Shown here: positions 1 to 10,005 of the stretch, one piece after another
How positions within the stretch are numbered: position 1 is the stretch's first letter
Layout of the letters: each line of letters starts with the position of its first letter
Assembly: GCA_025056175.1 (NCBI GenBank)
Contig: JANWWK010000014.1
Span: forward strand, 1-64,000
Length of the DNA: 64,000 nt
Source: Anaerolineales bacterium
Lineage (GTDB): Bacteria > Chloroflexota > Anaerolineae > Anaerolineales > Villigracilaceae
Direction of reading: 5' to 3'
Notes under the pieces: generated by a model
Seen by the model: only the letters and a program-made list of their open reading frames with translations
What the model was told of the DNA's origin: nothing
Database searches by the model: none
Translations under genes and position numbers: made by a program

Positions 1-1
1 T

Positions 2-946
2 GACCTGGCGGCCGAGATGGGCATTTCCAGCGCTGATTATCCCGCCGGGGTTTGGGCCGCAGGAGAAGTGGCCGGACGCCGCTATAGCATTCCGTTGGAC
101 ATTCATCCGATGACGATGTTCTACAATGCCGACCTGCTCAAGGCTGCTGGTTTTGAGTCTGCGCCCAAAACGCGCGAAGAGTTCGAAGCAGTGGCGGCTG
201 CTTTGACTACGGCTGAAACCAAAGGCTTCAACATCACCGGTGGTTTCCCGGTCATGCAGATTTTCCAGATGCTGCTCCACCAGTTTGGCGGTACGGAATT
301 CAGCGCCGATGGTACGCAGGCTACCTGGAATAGCGAAGCCGGGGTCAAGGCTTTGCAATGGATGAAGGACGCCCAGACCAAATACTCCGAACCCAACCTG
401 GAAGTGGATGCCGAGCTCAACGCCTTCAAGACCGGCACGGTCGGCATGATTTGGAACGGTATCTGGCAGACGACCAACGTCACCGGCGCGGGCGTGGAGT
501 TCAATGGCGTGGCGACTGCCGTGCCGCAAATTGGCCCGCAGATGGCCGTATGGGCCGGTTCGCATCAGTTTACCCTGCCGGTGCAAAAGACGGTTGACCC
601 CTGCAAAGACCGCGCCGTTGCCGTTTTCATCAAGTACATGGTCGAAAACTCCGTCACCTGGGCCAAAGCCGGGCAGATTCCCGCTTCCAATTCCGTGCGC
701 GCCAGCGCCGAATTCAAGGCCATCGAACCCCAGGCTTCAATTGCGCCTTCGGTGGAATATGCCTTCTTCCCGCCTGCTGTGCCGGGCATTACCGATGCCT
801 TTGGACCGCTGGGTGAAGCCGTCGGCGCGGTGATGAACGGCACCGCCACCGACATCAAAGCCGCACTGGATGACGCTGCCAAACGCGCCAATGAAATCCT
901 GGCGCAAAACAAAGCCACCTACGGTGACGCGCCCAAAGCGCCGTAA
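2..946 (+). CDS. Sugar ABC transporter substrate-binding protein (5'-truncated)
   Basis: Extracellular solute-binding protein of the carbohydrate (MalE/UgpB-like, family 1) type. It captures a sugar or oligosaccharide outside the membrane and delivers it to the two permeases encoded just downstream. The frame is already open at base 2, so the signal peptide and N-terminal lobe lie upstream of the window and the first internal ATG (17) is not a real start. Visible family features are the hinge-region stretch IHPMTMFYNADLLKAAG, the segment GTVGMIWNGIW, and a C-terminal helical region. The 314 visible codons are about three quarters of the usual length. The neighbouring GH43 and GH2 enzymes point to a plant-derived oligosaccharide, but the exact ligand cannot be read from the sequence. 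Confidence 0.9.
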   Translation, partial: DLAAEMGISSADYPAGVWAAGEVAGRRYSIPLDIHPMTMFYNADLLKAAGFESAPKTREEFEAVAAALTTAETKGFNITGGFPVMQIFQMLLHQFGGTEFSADGTQATWNSEAGVKALQWMKDAQTKYSEPNLEVDAELNAFKTGTVGMIWNGIWQTTNVTGAGVEFNGVATAVPQIGPQMAVWAGSHQFTLPVQKTVDPCKDRAVAVFIKYMVENSVTWAKAGQIPASNSVRASAEFKAIEPQASIAPSVEYAFFPPAVPGITDAFGPLGEAVGAVMNGTATDIKAALDDAAKRANEILAQNKATYGDAPKAP

Positions 947-961
947 ATTCTCTCTCAACTG

Positions 962-1009
962 CGCGAAGGTCTCGCAAGAACCATCGAGAGACCCTGCGAG
1001 ACCTTCGCG
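962..1009 (+). promoter_or_regulatory. Intercistronic hairpin between binding-protein and permease genes
   Basis: A perfect 15-bp inverted repeat (962-976 with 995-1009, arms starting CGCGAAGGTC) encloses an 18-nt loop. It lies between the stop of the binding-protein gene (946) and the permease start (1082). There is no clear U-tract directly after it. This arrangement is known from malE-malF-type operons, where a hairpin protects the upstream mRNA so that binding protein is made in excess of permease. That role is inferred here; a partial terminator is the alternative. Confidence 0.6.
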
Positions 1010-1081
1010 GCCTCTTACGAAAAATTCTTTTCTTGCCTGGTAGTTTCAGTGAGTTTTCAGATTTTCAAAAGGCAGGTTCTT

Positions 1082-1996
1082 ATGTCCATTGCGCTCGCCC
1101 GGAAACGCAAAATTCCGCTGACCCCTTACCTGTTCATCCTGCCGCACCTGCTTTTCTTTGCTGTCTTCGTCGGCTACCCGTTTTTCAGCGGCCTGTATAT
1201 CAGTTTTTTCCAATACGACTATCTGCGGCCTGAAGCCACAGTCTTCGTGGGGTTACAAAACTACCTGGATTTGTTCAAACCGGGCAGCGTCAAGTTTATC
1301 GAGTTCTGGAATTCGGTGCGCGTAACGTTCACTTTCGTCATTTGGAGCGTGCCGTTCCTGGTGCTTATTCCGCTGGGGTTGGCAATTTTGCTCAACTCAA
1401 AGTTGAAAGGTATGACGTTTTTCCGGGCGGTGTTTTTCTCCCCCTGGGTGCTTTCGTGTGCAGTCATTTCACTCATCTGGTGGTGGATTTTCCAAAGCCA
1501 GGGCGGCCTGCTCAACTACTATCTGAAGTTGTGGGGCTTCGATACGCCGCGCTGGCTTTCAACCATGCCTTACGCCATGATTTCCATCGTTGTTGCCACC
1601 GTCTGGTGGACGATGGGCTACAACATGGTCATTTTCCTGGCCGCCCTGCAAGATATTCCTACCGACTTATATGAAGCCGCCGAGGTGGATGGCGCGAATG
1701 CCTGGCAGCGCTTCACGCGCATTACCCTGCCACTGCTTCAGCCAGTGTTGGTGTTCATCATCATTACGACCATCATCGCTTCGTTCAACCTGCTGGGCCA
1801 GCCAATGATGATGACGCGCGGCGCGCCTGCCCAGCCAACCGGCGGTGGAGCAACCGAGCCGGTAATGCTGCGAATTTTCACCGAAGGCTTCGTGCGTCCC
1901 TTCCAGGGCAGCGCGGCGGCCATGTCGGTCGTGGTTGCAATTATGATGATGACTTTTTCCTTTGTAAACTTCCGTCTTTTCCGTCAGCGTGATTGA
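1082..1996 (+). CDS. Sugar ABC transporter permease (MalF/UgpA type)
   Basis: Inner-membrane permease subunit of a carbohydrate ABC importer, about 304 residues with six predicted membrane helices. The cytoplasmic EAA loop that contacts the ATPase is seen as LYEAAEVDGANAWQRF followed by ITLPLLQP. The start is placed at ATG 1082 (MSIALARKRK), since the N-terminus then begins with a basic stretch just before the first helix as in relatives; a GTG at 1049 is in frame but has no better ribosome site. It is followed after 18 bp by the partner permease. No ATPase gene is visible in the operon, so the system probably uses a shared MsmK-type ATPase encoded elsewhere. Confidence 0.93.
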   Translation: MSIALARKRKIPLTPYLFILPHLLFFAVFVGYPFFSGLYISFFQYDYLRPEATVFVGLQNYLDLFKPGSVKFIEFWNSVRVTFTFVIWSVPFLVLIPLGLAILLNSKLKGMTFFRAVFFSPWVLSCAVISLIWWWIFQSQGGLLNYYLKLWGFDTPRWLSTMPYAMISIVVATVWWTMGYNMVIFLAALQDIPTDLYEAAEVDGANAWQRFTRITLPLLQPVLVFIIITTIIASFNLLGQPMMMTRGAPAQPTGGGATEPVMLRIFTEGFVRPFQGSAAAMSVVVAIMMMTFSFVNFRLFRQRD

Positions 1997-2014
1997 CGCT
2001 TCAGGAGGCAAGCC

Positions 2015-2884
2015 ATGACAATCAGAACCACCCACAGTCCGGTTTCGGGCTACCGTGTGCAAGAATTCGTCAATCGCGCCGTGATATATCTGACCCTGTC
2101 TATTGTCACGTTGATTGTGGTCATCCCGTTGGTCTGGATGTTCTCGACCTCGTTCAAACTCAAGTCGCAATTGTTCACCAAAGAAATTTACTGGATCCCC
2201 AAACAAATTACGCTGGAAAACTACGAAAAAATTCTGAACAACCCCTCCACGCCCATTGGCCGCTGGTTCATAAACAGTCTGTTTGTTGCCTCTGTTACTA
2301 CCGTGCTGAAACTGGTGATTGATTCCCTGGCCGGATATGCCTATGCACGCATGGATTTTCCCGGGCGCAAGCAGATTTTCGGCCTGCTGATTGCGACCCT
2401 GTTCCTGCCGGGGGTGATGTTCCTGGTGCCGAATTTCGTTACGGTTGCCAACCTGGGCATGTTGAATAAATTCAGCGGTGTCATCATCCCGGCCCTGGCG
2501 AGCGTGTTTGGGGTGTACTTTATGCGGCAATTCTTTGAGAGCCTGCCCAAAGAGTTGGAAGAAGCCGCCGCGATTGATGGCGCAAACCGTTTGCAAATCT
2601 TCTTCCTGGTTGCTCTGCCGCTTTCCAAACCAGCCCTGGCAACGCTGGCGGTTATCGAATTTCTTGCCAGTTGGAACGATTTTCTCTGGGCGCTTCTGGT
2701 GCTGAAAGACCGCGCTGTGCAGACCCTTCAGCCTGGTTTGCGGACTCTGCAAGGCGCTTACACTTCGGAATATGGCCTGATGATGGCCGGGGCTGTGATT
2801 GTGGCTGTGCCGGTCTTGGTGCTTTACATCTTCCTCCAGCGCTTTATCGTCCAAAGCGTGGCGACGACGGGACTCAAGGGATGA
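2015..2884 (+). CDS. Sugar ABC transporter permease (MalG/UgpE type)
   Basis: Second permease subunit of the carbohydrate importer, 289 residues. It has an N-terminal helix (VIYLTLSIVTLIVVIPLVWM), a long periplasmic segment typical of MalG proteins, and the EAA loop ELEEAAAIDGANRLQIF with the ensuing ALPLSKPAL. A ribosome site (AGGAGG) precedes ATG 2015. The gene ends in an ATGA overlap with the next gene (2881-2884), which points to translational coupling with the GH43 lipoprotein and a single operon covering uptake and hydrolysis. Confidence 0.94.
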   Translation: MTIRTTHSPVSGYRVQEFVNRAVIYLTLSIVTLIVVIPLVWMFSTSFKLKSQLFTKEIYWIPKQITLENYEKILNNPSTPIGRWFINSLFVASVTTVLKLVIDSLAGYAYARMDFPGRKQIFGLLIATLFLPGVMFLVPNFVTVANLGMLNKFSGVIIPALASVFGVYFMRQFFESLPKELEEAAAIDGANRLQIFFLVALPLSKPALATLAVIEFLASWNDFLWALLVLKDRAVQTLQPGLRTLQGAYTSEYGLMMAGAVIVAVPVLVLYIFLQRFIVQSVATTGLKG

Positions 2885-3942
2885 AACTCTCCTGGCTCTT
2901 TTTCCTCGCTCTGGGTTGGCTGAGCGTTTCGTCGGCTTGCACCCCGCAGACGCCGCTCCCCGTTTCCTCACCGGCTGCCGAGCCCACCGTCGCGCCTTCG
3001 CCGACCGTTCCAACCTTTCAGAACCCGGTGTTGCGCGAGAACTTTGCCGACCCGTTCATCCTGCAAGTCGGCGACACCTTTTACGCTTACGCCACCAACA
3101 ACGCCAGCAAGAACATCTCTCTGGCGCGTTCTACCGACCTGGTGAAGTGGCAAATCTTGCCAGATGCCATGCCTGCTCTGCCCCGCTGGGCCAGGCTGAC
3201 CGGCGGCCTGGTCTGGGCGCCGGAAGTCATTCAGATTGGCGAACAATTCGTCTTGTACTACACCGCCCGCGATAAGCAATCTGACAAGCAGTGTGTTGGC
3301 GTGGCGGTCAGCGACAAGCCAGAAGGCAAATTCAAAGATACCAGCGACGCGCCGCTCGTCTGTCAGGCTGAACTGGGCGGGACGATTGACGCCAGCCCAT
3401 TCCGCGATGAAGACGGCAAACTGTACCTGTATTTCAAGAACGATGGCAATTGCTGCAATCTCACCACCTACATCTACGTTCAGGAACTTGCGCCCGATGG
3501 CTTGCGCCTGCTCGGTGAGCCGATTCCGCTCGTGCGAAATGATGCTCTGTGGGAAGGGCGCGTGGTAGAAGCGCCCACCATGTTCAAGCATGAAGGCCGT
3601 TACTACCTGTTCTTTTCGGCCAACAATTATGCCGGACATGAATACGCGGTCGGCTATGCCATCTGCGAATCACCCGTTGGCCCCTGTCAGGATGCACCGG
3701 AGAATCCCATTCTGCAAAGCGATTTGACCAACCCTCCGGCAATGGTGATTGGTCCCGGTCACCAGGCGTTGTTACAGATAGGTGGTCAGACCTGGATGTT
3801 TTATCATGCGTGGGAGGTAGTGGGCGGCAGCCGACGCGGTGAACGTCGCCTGATGTGGCTCGACCGCCTGGATTGGGTGGATGGAAAACCGGTCTTGCGC
3901 GGGCCGACGACCGGGCCGCAGCCCCTACCGCAATTGCCCTGA
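2881..3942 (+). CDS. GH43-family glycoside hydrolase, lipoprotein
   Basis: Five-bladed beta-propeller glycosidase of family GH43 (beta-xylosidase/alpha-L-arabinofuranosidase group), 353 residues from ATG 2881, which overlaps the permease stop. The N-terminus is a lipoprotein signal with lipobox LSVSSAC (Cys20), then a Pro/Ser/Thr-rich tether to about residue 45, so the enzyme should be anchored on the outer face of the membrane. Catalytic features are the base Asp57 in FADPF, the pKa-modulating Asp in IDASPF, and the acid Glu in EAPTMFKHEGRYYLFF. Its place after the permeases suggests it trims oligosaccharides before import. Which sugar it releases (xylose or arabinose) is not decidable from the sequence. 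Confidence 0.9.
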   Translation: MKLSWLFFLALGWLSVSSACTPQTPLPVSSPAAEPTVAPSPTVPTFQNPVLRENFADPFILQVGDTFYAYATNNASKNISLARSTDLVKWQILPDAMPALPRWARLTGGLVWAPEVIQIGEQFVLYYTARDKQSDKQCVGVAVSDKPEGKFKDTSDAPLVCQAELGGTIDASPFRDEDGKLYLYFKNDGNCCNLTTYIYVQELAPDGLRLLGEPIPLVRNDALWEGRVVEAPTMFKHEGRYYLFFSANNYAGHEYAVGYAICESPVGPCQDAPENPILQSDLTNPPAMVIGPGHQALLQIGGQTWMFYHAWEVVGGSRRGERRLMWLDRLDWVDGKPVLRGPTTGPQPLPQLP

Positions 3943-4069
3943 CCAGATTCGCTTTTACTGCGCCATTTCTCTTCTCCTTATGCCTGCCCGCAGGCCGATG
4001 CTGCGGGCAGGCGCAATCTGCCGCCAGGCGCGGCCTGGTTTTGCGTTGCAATCATTCAAGGAGTTTCCT

Positions 4070-6799
4070 GTGTCTGCTCGTATGCGCCTCTCTCTGGATG
4101 GACAATGGTTTTTCTCTCCACTTGAACCACTGACGCCTGACTCCCCTGCTTTGCTTGCCGGGAACTGCACCCTGATTCAGGTTCCCGCCCCCTGGCAGGC
4201 CGACCCGCGTTTTCGCCATCATACCGGCGCGGCCTGGTATGCGCGTGAATTTCACCTGCCAGACGAATGGCTCGCAGCGGGGCGCGTGCTGATTTTGGGG
4301 TTTGGCGCGGTGGATTATTGCGCGCAGGTCTGGGTGAATGGCGTGGAGGTCGGCAATCATGAAGGCGGCTACCTGCCTTTCGAGTTCGACATCACCTGCG
4401 CGGCGCGGCCTGGCGCAAATACGGTCACGGTACGGGTAGATGACCCGCCTGAAATTTTCGAGGAAATTCCGCACGGCAAACAGTCCTGGTACGGAATGCT
4501 CTCCGGCTTGTGGCAATCGGTTTGGGTGGAAAGCCGCGCGGCCACCCACATTCGGCGGGTGAAAGTGACCCCAACTGGCGAACAGGTTTCGGTGGAAGTC
4601 AGTTTGAGCGGCGCATTCGCCAGAAAACTCACGGCGGAAGTTATTGCGCCGGATGGCCGAATCGCGGCGCGGGGCGAATTCGATGCGCCGCGTTTTTCCA
4701 TCCCCATCGAACACCCTTTGCACTGGTCGCCAGATGAACCACATTTGTACACGCTCAAGGTCTCGACCGGCGACGATGAAGTAACCGAAACCTTCGGTTT
4801 TCGCGTCATTGAGACCAAAAACGGGCAGATTTGGCTCAATGGGCGTCCGTTTTATCTGCGCGGCGCGCTGGACCAGGATTATTATCCCGACCTGATTTGC
4901 ACGCCGCCCTCGCAGGAATACATCGAGGCCGAGTTTCGCCAGGCCAAAGCATTGGGCTTAAACTGTCTGCGCGTACATATCAAAGTGGCGGACCCGCGCT
5001 ATTACGCTGCCGCTGACAAGGTGGGGTTGCTCATCTGGACGGAACTGCCCAACCATATTTTGCTCACCGAAGACGCCAAGCGCCGCGCCCGGCAAACCCT
5101 GGCCGGCATGGTAGAGCGAGATTGGAATCACCCTTCGATTGGGATTTGGACGATTATTAACGAATCCTGGGGCGTGGACCTGAGCAATCCCGAACACCGC
5201 GCCTGGCTGGCTGAAATGTACGACTTCATGAAGTCGCTTGACCCAATGCGGCTGGTGGCTGGTAATTCGGCCTGCTGGGGCAACTTCAACGTGGTCAGCG
5301 ACCTGGATGACTATCACATGTACTTTGCTATGCCCGACCATCACGCGCAGTGGCGCGATTGGGTGGCGGCCTTTGCCGGGCGGCCCTGGTGGACATACGC
5401 TTGTGAGTACAAAAATGCGGCTGACTGGCAGGAGATTCTGCGCGCGCCCTGGCAGGCCGCGCCGCATCCGCTTGCGCCCGAAGCGCGCCGCCGCGGCGAT
5501 GAACCGCTTCTGGTTTCCGAATTTGGCAACTGGGGACTGCCAGACGTGGAAAAACTGCTGGCGCGCTATGGCGGCGAACCCTGGTGGTTCGAGACCGGGT
5601 TGGAATGGGGCGATGGCGTGGTGTACCCGCATGAGACCGGGGGGCGTTTTCGGCAATACGCACTCGACCAGGTCTTCCCCTCGCTGGCGGCCCTTTCTGC
5701 GGCCAGCCAAAATCTGCAATTCGCGGCGATGAAGTATGAAATCGAACAAATCCGGCGTCACCCCTCCATTCAGGGCTATGTCATTACTGAGCTGACCGAT
5801 GTGCATTGGGAATGCAACGGCCTGTTGGATATGCTGCGCGGCCCAAAGACATATTTCGAGAAATTTCACACCGTTAATGCCGATGATGTGCTGATTCCGC
5901 TGTGGGAGCGGCTGGCTTTTTCGAGTGGCGAGATGTGTAACATGCCGGTTTTGTTCTCGCACTATTCAGCGCGGGATGTAAAAAAAGCTCTGCTGGAGTG
6001 GAAAGTGACCAGTGAGCCGTGCGTGGAAGGGAATCAGCCAAAGGCGGTTTTGGGAGAACCCTTCGTAGAGATGAGCGGACAAGTCGAAAGTGGAGAATGC
6101 GCACCCTTCGACGTGACCGCGTTGGGCAGGATATGTTTCACGGCACCGGTGGTGGAAAAGCCCACCCGAGCCTGCCTGCATCTGAAATTGGCGCATTGCG
6201 GCGAGATGATTGCCGCAACCGAACAGGAGTTTCTCCTGTTGCCTGCTGCATGGCAGCGACCGCCGCTCGAAAATCTGTATGCCCCCGATTTGAACGCATT
6301 TTTTGCCCGGCAGGGCATTTCGACCGTAGATGACCTTTCTCAGGCCCGCATGGCTGTCGTCTCGACTTTGGATGATGCCTGCCGTGAATTTCTCTTGCGC
6401 GGCGGGAAGGTTTTATTCCTGGCCGAACAGCCCGATTCGCTGCGGACGGTTTTGCCTGGCGTGGGCATTTCTCCGCGCGCTGGCTCGCCCTGGCAGGGCG
6501 ATTGGGCCAGCAGTTTTGGCTGGCACCGCTTCCAGAGCCTTCCAACCGGTGGCGTGGTAGATTTCTCGTTCGCCGGGCTAACGCCAGAGCAGGTCATTCA
6601 GGGCTTTGCCCCGCGTGATTTCGCGCGCAACGTCTTTGCCGGGCTGTTCGTGGGATGGATTCACAAACCTATCCCAACCATCGCCCGAAAACGTTTGGGA
6701 CGCGGCGTTCTGGTCGTTTCTACTTTTCGTTTGCGTGAAAATCTGCACGATAACCCCCTGGCGCGCTTCTTGCTGGGAGAATTGCTGCGCCTGCTCTGA
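4070..6799 (+). CDS. GH2-family glycoside hydrolase (beta-galactosidase/beta-glucuronidase-like)
   Basis: A 909-residue retaining glycosidase of family GH2 with no signal peptide, so probably cytoplasmic. The order is: N-terminal jelly-roll sugar-binding domain (to about 170), Ig-like domain, then the TIM barrel with acid/base Glu365 (WTIINESWG) and nucleophile Glu484 (LLVSEFGNWG). After the barrel is an extra region with a flavodoxin or amidotransferase-like look (AVVSTLDDACREFLLRGGKV). The start is GTG 4070, since AAGGAG lies 7 nt upstream; an in-frame open stretch to 3881 overlaps the previous gene and is rejected. Flanked by two GH43 genes, it probably acts on imported oligosaccharides; substrate unknown. 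Confidence 0.9.
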   Translation: MSARMRLSLDGQWFFSPLEPLTPDSPALLAGNCTLIQVPAPWQADPRFRHHTGAAWYAREFHLPDEWLAAGRVLILGFGAVDYCAQVWVNGVEVGNHEGGYLPFEFDITCAARPGANTVTVRVDDPPEIFEEIPHGKQSWYGMLSGLWQSVWVESRAATHIRRVKVTPTGEQVSVEVSLSGAFARKLTAEVIAPDGRIAARGEFDAPRFSIPIEHPLHWSPDEPHLYTLKVSTGDDEVTETFGFRVIETKNGQIWLNGRPFYLRGALDQDYYPDLICTPPSQEYIEAEFRQAKALGLNCLRVHIKVADPRYYAAADKVGLLIWTELPNHILLTEDAKRRARQTLAGMVERDWNHPSIGIWTIINESWGVDLSNPEHRAWLAEMYDFMKSLDPMRLVAGNSACWGNFNVVSDLDDYHMYFAMPDHHAQWRDWVAAFAGRPWWTYACEYKNAADWQEILRAPWQAAPHPLAPEARRRGDEPLLVSEFGNWGLPDVEKLLARYGGEPWWFETGLEWGDGVVYPHETGGRFRQYALDQVFPSLAALSAASQNLQFAAMKYEIEQIRRHPSIQGYVITELTDVHWECNGLLDMLRGPKTYFEKFHTVNADDVLIPLWERLAFSSGEMCNMPVLFSHYSARDVKKALLEWKVTSEPCVEGNQPKAVLGEPFVEMSGQVESGECAPFDVTALGRICFTAPVVEKPTRACLHLKLAHCGEMIAATEQEFLLLPAAWQRPPLENLYAPDLNAFFARQGISTVDDLSQARMAVVSTLDDACREFLLRGGKVLFLAEQPDSLRTVLPGVGISPRAGSPWQGDWASSFGWHRFQSLPTGGVVDFSFAGLTPEQVIQGFAPRDFARNVFAGLFVGWIHKPIPTIARKRLGRGVLVVSTFRLRENLHDNPLARFLLGELLRLL

Positions 6800-6819
6800 A
6801 AATACACCTGGAGTTGCCT

Positions 6820-7758
6820 ATGTCTCTTGTCTATTCCAACCCCCTGCCTATTAAGCATATCGGTGACCCCTTCGTTTTGCGCGCGCCGGATGGTCTGTAC
6901 TATTGCTATGCCACATCGGCCCCCGATGGCTTTCAGGCCTGGGTTTCACCCAACCTGGCAGATTGGCGCGAAGCGGGATATGTCTATCAACGTCGGCCCG
7001 ATTCATGGGGTCAATCCGATTTCTGGGCGCCAGAAGTGGTCTTCTATCAGGGCCGATACGTCATGCACTATACCGCCCGTTGGGCGAAGAATCAGAGTTT
7101 ACGCCTGGGCGTGGCCATTGCTGATTCTCCGCTTGGGCCGTTCGTGGATGTTTTCAACCGCCCGATGTTCGATTTTGGCTATGCAGCGATTGACGGACAT
7201 GTTTTTTTCGATGACGACGGACGGAAATACTTCTACTATTCGCGTGATTGCAGTGAAAATATCGTCGAAGGCCGCCACGAAAGCCATTTGTACGTGGCGG
7301 AACTGACCGACGACCTGCTCTCTTTCCGCAGCGAACCGGTGCTGGTTGCCAAACCGGAGCAGGAATGGGAAACGCGCCACTCCGCCGAGTGGCGCTGGAA
7401 TGAAGGGCCGTTCGTTCTCAAGCATGAGGGGCGATATTTCTTGATGTATTCGGCCAACTTCTACGCCAGCCGTGAATACGCTGTTGGATATGCCGTTTCA
7501 GAAAGCCCCACCGGGCCTTTCGTCAAAGCCGCCCACAACCCGGTTCTGGCGGCGCGCGGCGCGGAGATTTCTGGCCCCGGACACAACTCCGTCACCCTGG
7601 CGCCTGATGGCAAAACGCTGGTGATTGTCTATCACATTCACACCGACCCCCAAAACCCCAGCGGCGACCGGCAGGTTTGCATAGACCGGATGGGGTTCGA
7701 TGCTGAAGGGCGCTTGTTCGTAGAGGGGCCAACACTTGGAGCGCATATTCTCACATAG
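6820..7758 (+). CDS. GH43-family glycoside hydrolase, cytoplasmic
   Basis: Second GH43 enzyme of the operon, 312 residues, without a signal peptide. It shows the propeller hallmarks: base Asp16 in HIGDPF, the AIDGHVFFDDDG segment with the pKa-modulating Asp, and the acid Glu in WNEGPFVLKHEGRY. It resembles the upstream lipoprotein GH43 (both have the APEVV/APEVI and SAN-Y stretches), so the pair probably splits the work between outside and inside the cell. The start is ATG 6820, with CTGGAG 6 nt ahead; an in-frame TTG at 6814 is less likely. It is the last gene of the sugar operon. Confidence 0.9.
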   Translation: MSLVYSNPLPIKHIGDPFVLRAPDGLYYCYATSAPDGFQAWVSPNLADWREAGYVYQRRPDSWGQSDFWAPEVVFYQGRYVMHYTARWAKNQSLRLGVAIADSPLGPFVDVFNRPMFDFGYAAIDGHVFFDDDGRKYFYYSRDCSENIVEGRHESHLYVAELTDDLLSFRSEPVLVAKPEQEWETRHSAEWRWNEGPFVLKHEGRYFLMYSANFYASREYAVGYAVSESPTGPFVKAAHNPVLAARGAEISGPGHNSVTLAPDGKTLVIVYHIHTDPQNPSGDRQVCIDRMGFDAEGRLFVEGPTLGAHILT

Positions 7759-7955
7759 AGCCTGCTGTTTGTGGTCTGTGTGACCATCTTACGCCTGGTT
7801 TTCGTACTCCCCCTTTTATTTCTGTGCGTTTCGTGGGCTGGTTTGTGTGGCAAATGTAAGCGCCAGAGCAGCAAACGCGGTGTTTATCAGGGATTTCGAT
7901 TACAATTCAAAAAATCATACGGTGACCAATCAGTTTGTAGGTTTTTTACTTGTCC

Positions 7956-10001
7956 ATGCCCAACCGACTCGCCCGCGAAACCTCCCCTTATTTGCTTCAG
8001 CATGTTCACAACCCCGTGGACTGGTATCCCTGGGGCGAAGAAGCGTTGCAGCGCGCCCGTGCCGAAGATAAGCCAATTTTCCTCAGCATTGGCTATGCGG
8101 CCTGTCACTGGTGCCATGTCATGGAGCGTGAATCGTTTGAGGACCCCGAAACCGCCGAACTGATGAATCGGCATTTCGTCAACATCAAAGTAGACCGCGA
8201 AGAACGTCCCGATTTGGACAGCATTTATATGGCCGCAACGGTGGCGCTCACCGGTTCGGGTGGATGGCCGATGTCGGTCTTCCTCACGCCTGATTTACAG
8301 CCTTTCTACTGTGGAACGTACTTTCCGCCCCGCCGGCGCTACAACATGCCCTCGTTTCGTGATGTGCTGACCGGGATTGCCCAGGCCTGGCAAAACGAAC
8401 GGGAGGAGATTTTCAAAGTAGGCAGTCAAATTACCGAACATCTTCAGCGCGCCAATCTGGTACCGGGACGCGCGGCGTTGCCCCTCACCCCCTCTTTGCT
8501 CGATAACGCGGCTGATTATCTGTATCAATCCTACGATTGGGGGTTTGGCGGCTGGGGTGGCGCACCCAAATTCCCTCAGCCGATGACCATCGGGTTTCTC
8601 CTGGCGCGGGCTACGCATCCTTCCGAACTAGAACGGCGCGCCAACTATCTGAAAACTGCCATCCACGTCCTGCGCGCGATGTCGCGTGGTGGTATGTACG
8701 ATGTGGTTGGGGGTGGTTTTGCCCGTTACAGCGTGGATAATCTCTGGCGCGTGCCGCATTTTGAGAAAATGCTTTACGATAACGCCCAGCTGGCGCTGGT
8801 GTATCTGCATGGTTACCTGCTCAGCGGTGAAGAATCCTTTCGCCAGGTGTGTGAAGAAACGCTCGATTTCGTTTTGCGCGAAATGACCCATCCGCTTGGC
8901 GGCTTTTACAGCAGTCTCGATGCCGATTCCGAGGGAGAAGAAGGCAAGTTCTACGTTTGGGAATTTGACGAACTGAAAGACCTGCTCGGTGACGAATTCG
9001 CGTTCTTTCAGAGCGCCTATGGCCTGACGCCTGCTGGCAATTGGGAGGGCAAAATCGTCCTTCAGCGCGCGCTGGATGACGCCACCCTGGCCGCCCGCTT
9101 TGGCCTGACCCGCGAAACAGCTCGCCAGCGGCTTTCTGCTTTGCATGCCCGTTTGCTGGAAGTCCGCACACGCCGCACGCGCCCGGCGACGGATGACAAA
9201 ATCCTGACAGCCTGGAACGCGCTGATGTTGCAGGCCTTTGCAGAAGCCGCTCGCTACCTTGGCCGGGCCGATTATCTGCAAGCTGCCCGGCGCAATGCCA
9301 CTTTTCTGCTCCAAAACTTGATGGTAGAAGGAAAGCTGCTGCGCTCCTGGCGCGAAGGCATGGCGCGACATAGCGCCTACCTCGAAGATTACGCCGCGCT
9401 TGGTCTGGGATTGCTCTCCCTATATCAATCGGACCCTGCTCCCGAATGGTATGTTGCTGCCCTGCGCCTGGCCGATGACCTGATGAACCGCTTTGCCGAC
9501 CCCGCCGGAGGCTTTTTTGACACGCCTGCGGACCACGAGTCTCTGCTTTTGCGCCCCAAAGACCTGCAAGACAACGCCACCCCCAGCGGAAATGCACTGG
9601 CTGCGCATTTGCTCCTGCAACTGGCAGCCTATGGTGACCGTCCTGCCTGGCGCAGAACTGCCGAAGAAATGCTTGCTCCCGTCCTGGAAACCGCCGTGCG
9701 CTATCCTACCGCCTTTGCCAGGTGGCTCACAGCAGCAGATTTTGCGTTGGGCCCGGTCAACGAGGTCGCCATTGTGGGCGCCTATCCCAACAGATTGCTG
9801 GAGACGTTGTGGAAAACCTGCCGGATGCGGCAAGTGGTGGCGATTTCTGCGTTTCCCCCGCCGGACGGTGCGCCGGCTTTACTGCGTGACCGTCCTTTGT
9901 TGAACGGCCAGCCCACAGCGTACGTTTGCCGCGATTTTGTGTGTAAACAGCCCGTGACCCGGCCCGAAGAACTTGAAGCGCAATTGAATGCACAGGGTTA
10001 G
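7956..10001 (+). CDS. YyaL/SPATA20-family protein with thioredoxin-like domain (DUF255)
   Basis: A 681-residue soluble protein of the family known as YyaL in Bacillus and SPATA20 in animals. The N-terminal thioredoxin-like domain begins [20 protein letters not shown] and carries the CHWC motif ([13 protein letters not shown]), then WPMSVFLTP and the GTYFPP stretch. The remainder is an alpha/alpha-barrel resembling N-acylglucosamine epimerase-type domains ([42 protein letters not shown]). The biochemical activity of the family is not established. The start is ATG 7956; an in-frame TTG at 7950 has no ribosome site. It faces folK convergently with only 4 bp between the stop codons. Confidence 0.9.
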   Translation: MPNRLARETSPYLLQHVHNPVDWYPWGEEALQRARAEDKPIFLSIGYAACHWCHVMERESFEDPETAELMNRHFVNIKVDREERPDLDSIYMAATVALTGSGGWPMSVFLTPDLQPFYCGTYFPPRRRYNMPSFRDVLTGIAQAWQNEREEIFKVGSQITEHLQRANLVPGRAALPLTPSLLDNAADYLYQSYDWGFGGWGGAPKFPQPMTIGFLLARATHPSELERRANYLKTAIHVLRAMSRGGMYDVVGGGFARYSVDNLWRVPHFEKMLYDNAQLALVYLHGYLLSGEESFRQVCEETLDFVLREMTHPLGGFYSSLDADSEGEEGKFYVWEFDELKDLLGDEFAFFQSAYGLTPAGNWEGKIVLQRALDDATLAARFGLTRETARQRLSALHARLLEVRTRRTRPATDDKILTAWNALMLQAFAEAARYLGRADYLQAARRNATFLLQNLMVEGKLLRSWREGMARHSAYLEDYAALGLGLLSLYQSDPAPEWYVAALRLADDLMNRFADPAGGFFDTPADHESLLLRPKDLQDNATPSGNALAAHLLLQLAAYGDRPAWRRTAEEMLAPVLETAVRYPTAFARWLTAADFALGPVNEVAIVGAYPNRLLETLWKTCRMRQVVAISAFPPPDGAPALLRDRPLLNGQPTAYVCRDFVCKQPVTRPEELEAQLNAQG

Positions 10002-10005
10002 CAGT

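Noticed and set aside
1667-3013. Long minus-strand open frame (448 codons) opposite the permease genes
   Set aside because: Low-complexity Arg/Gln/His-rich product with no family features; it is antisense to two permeases and a lipoprotein with clear motifs.
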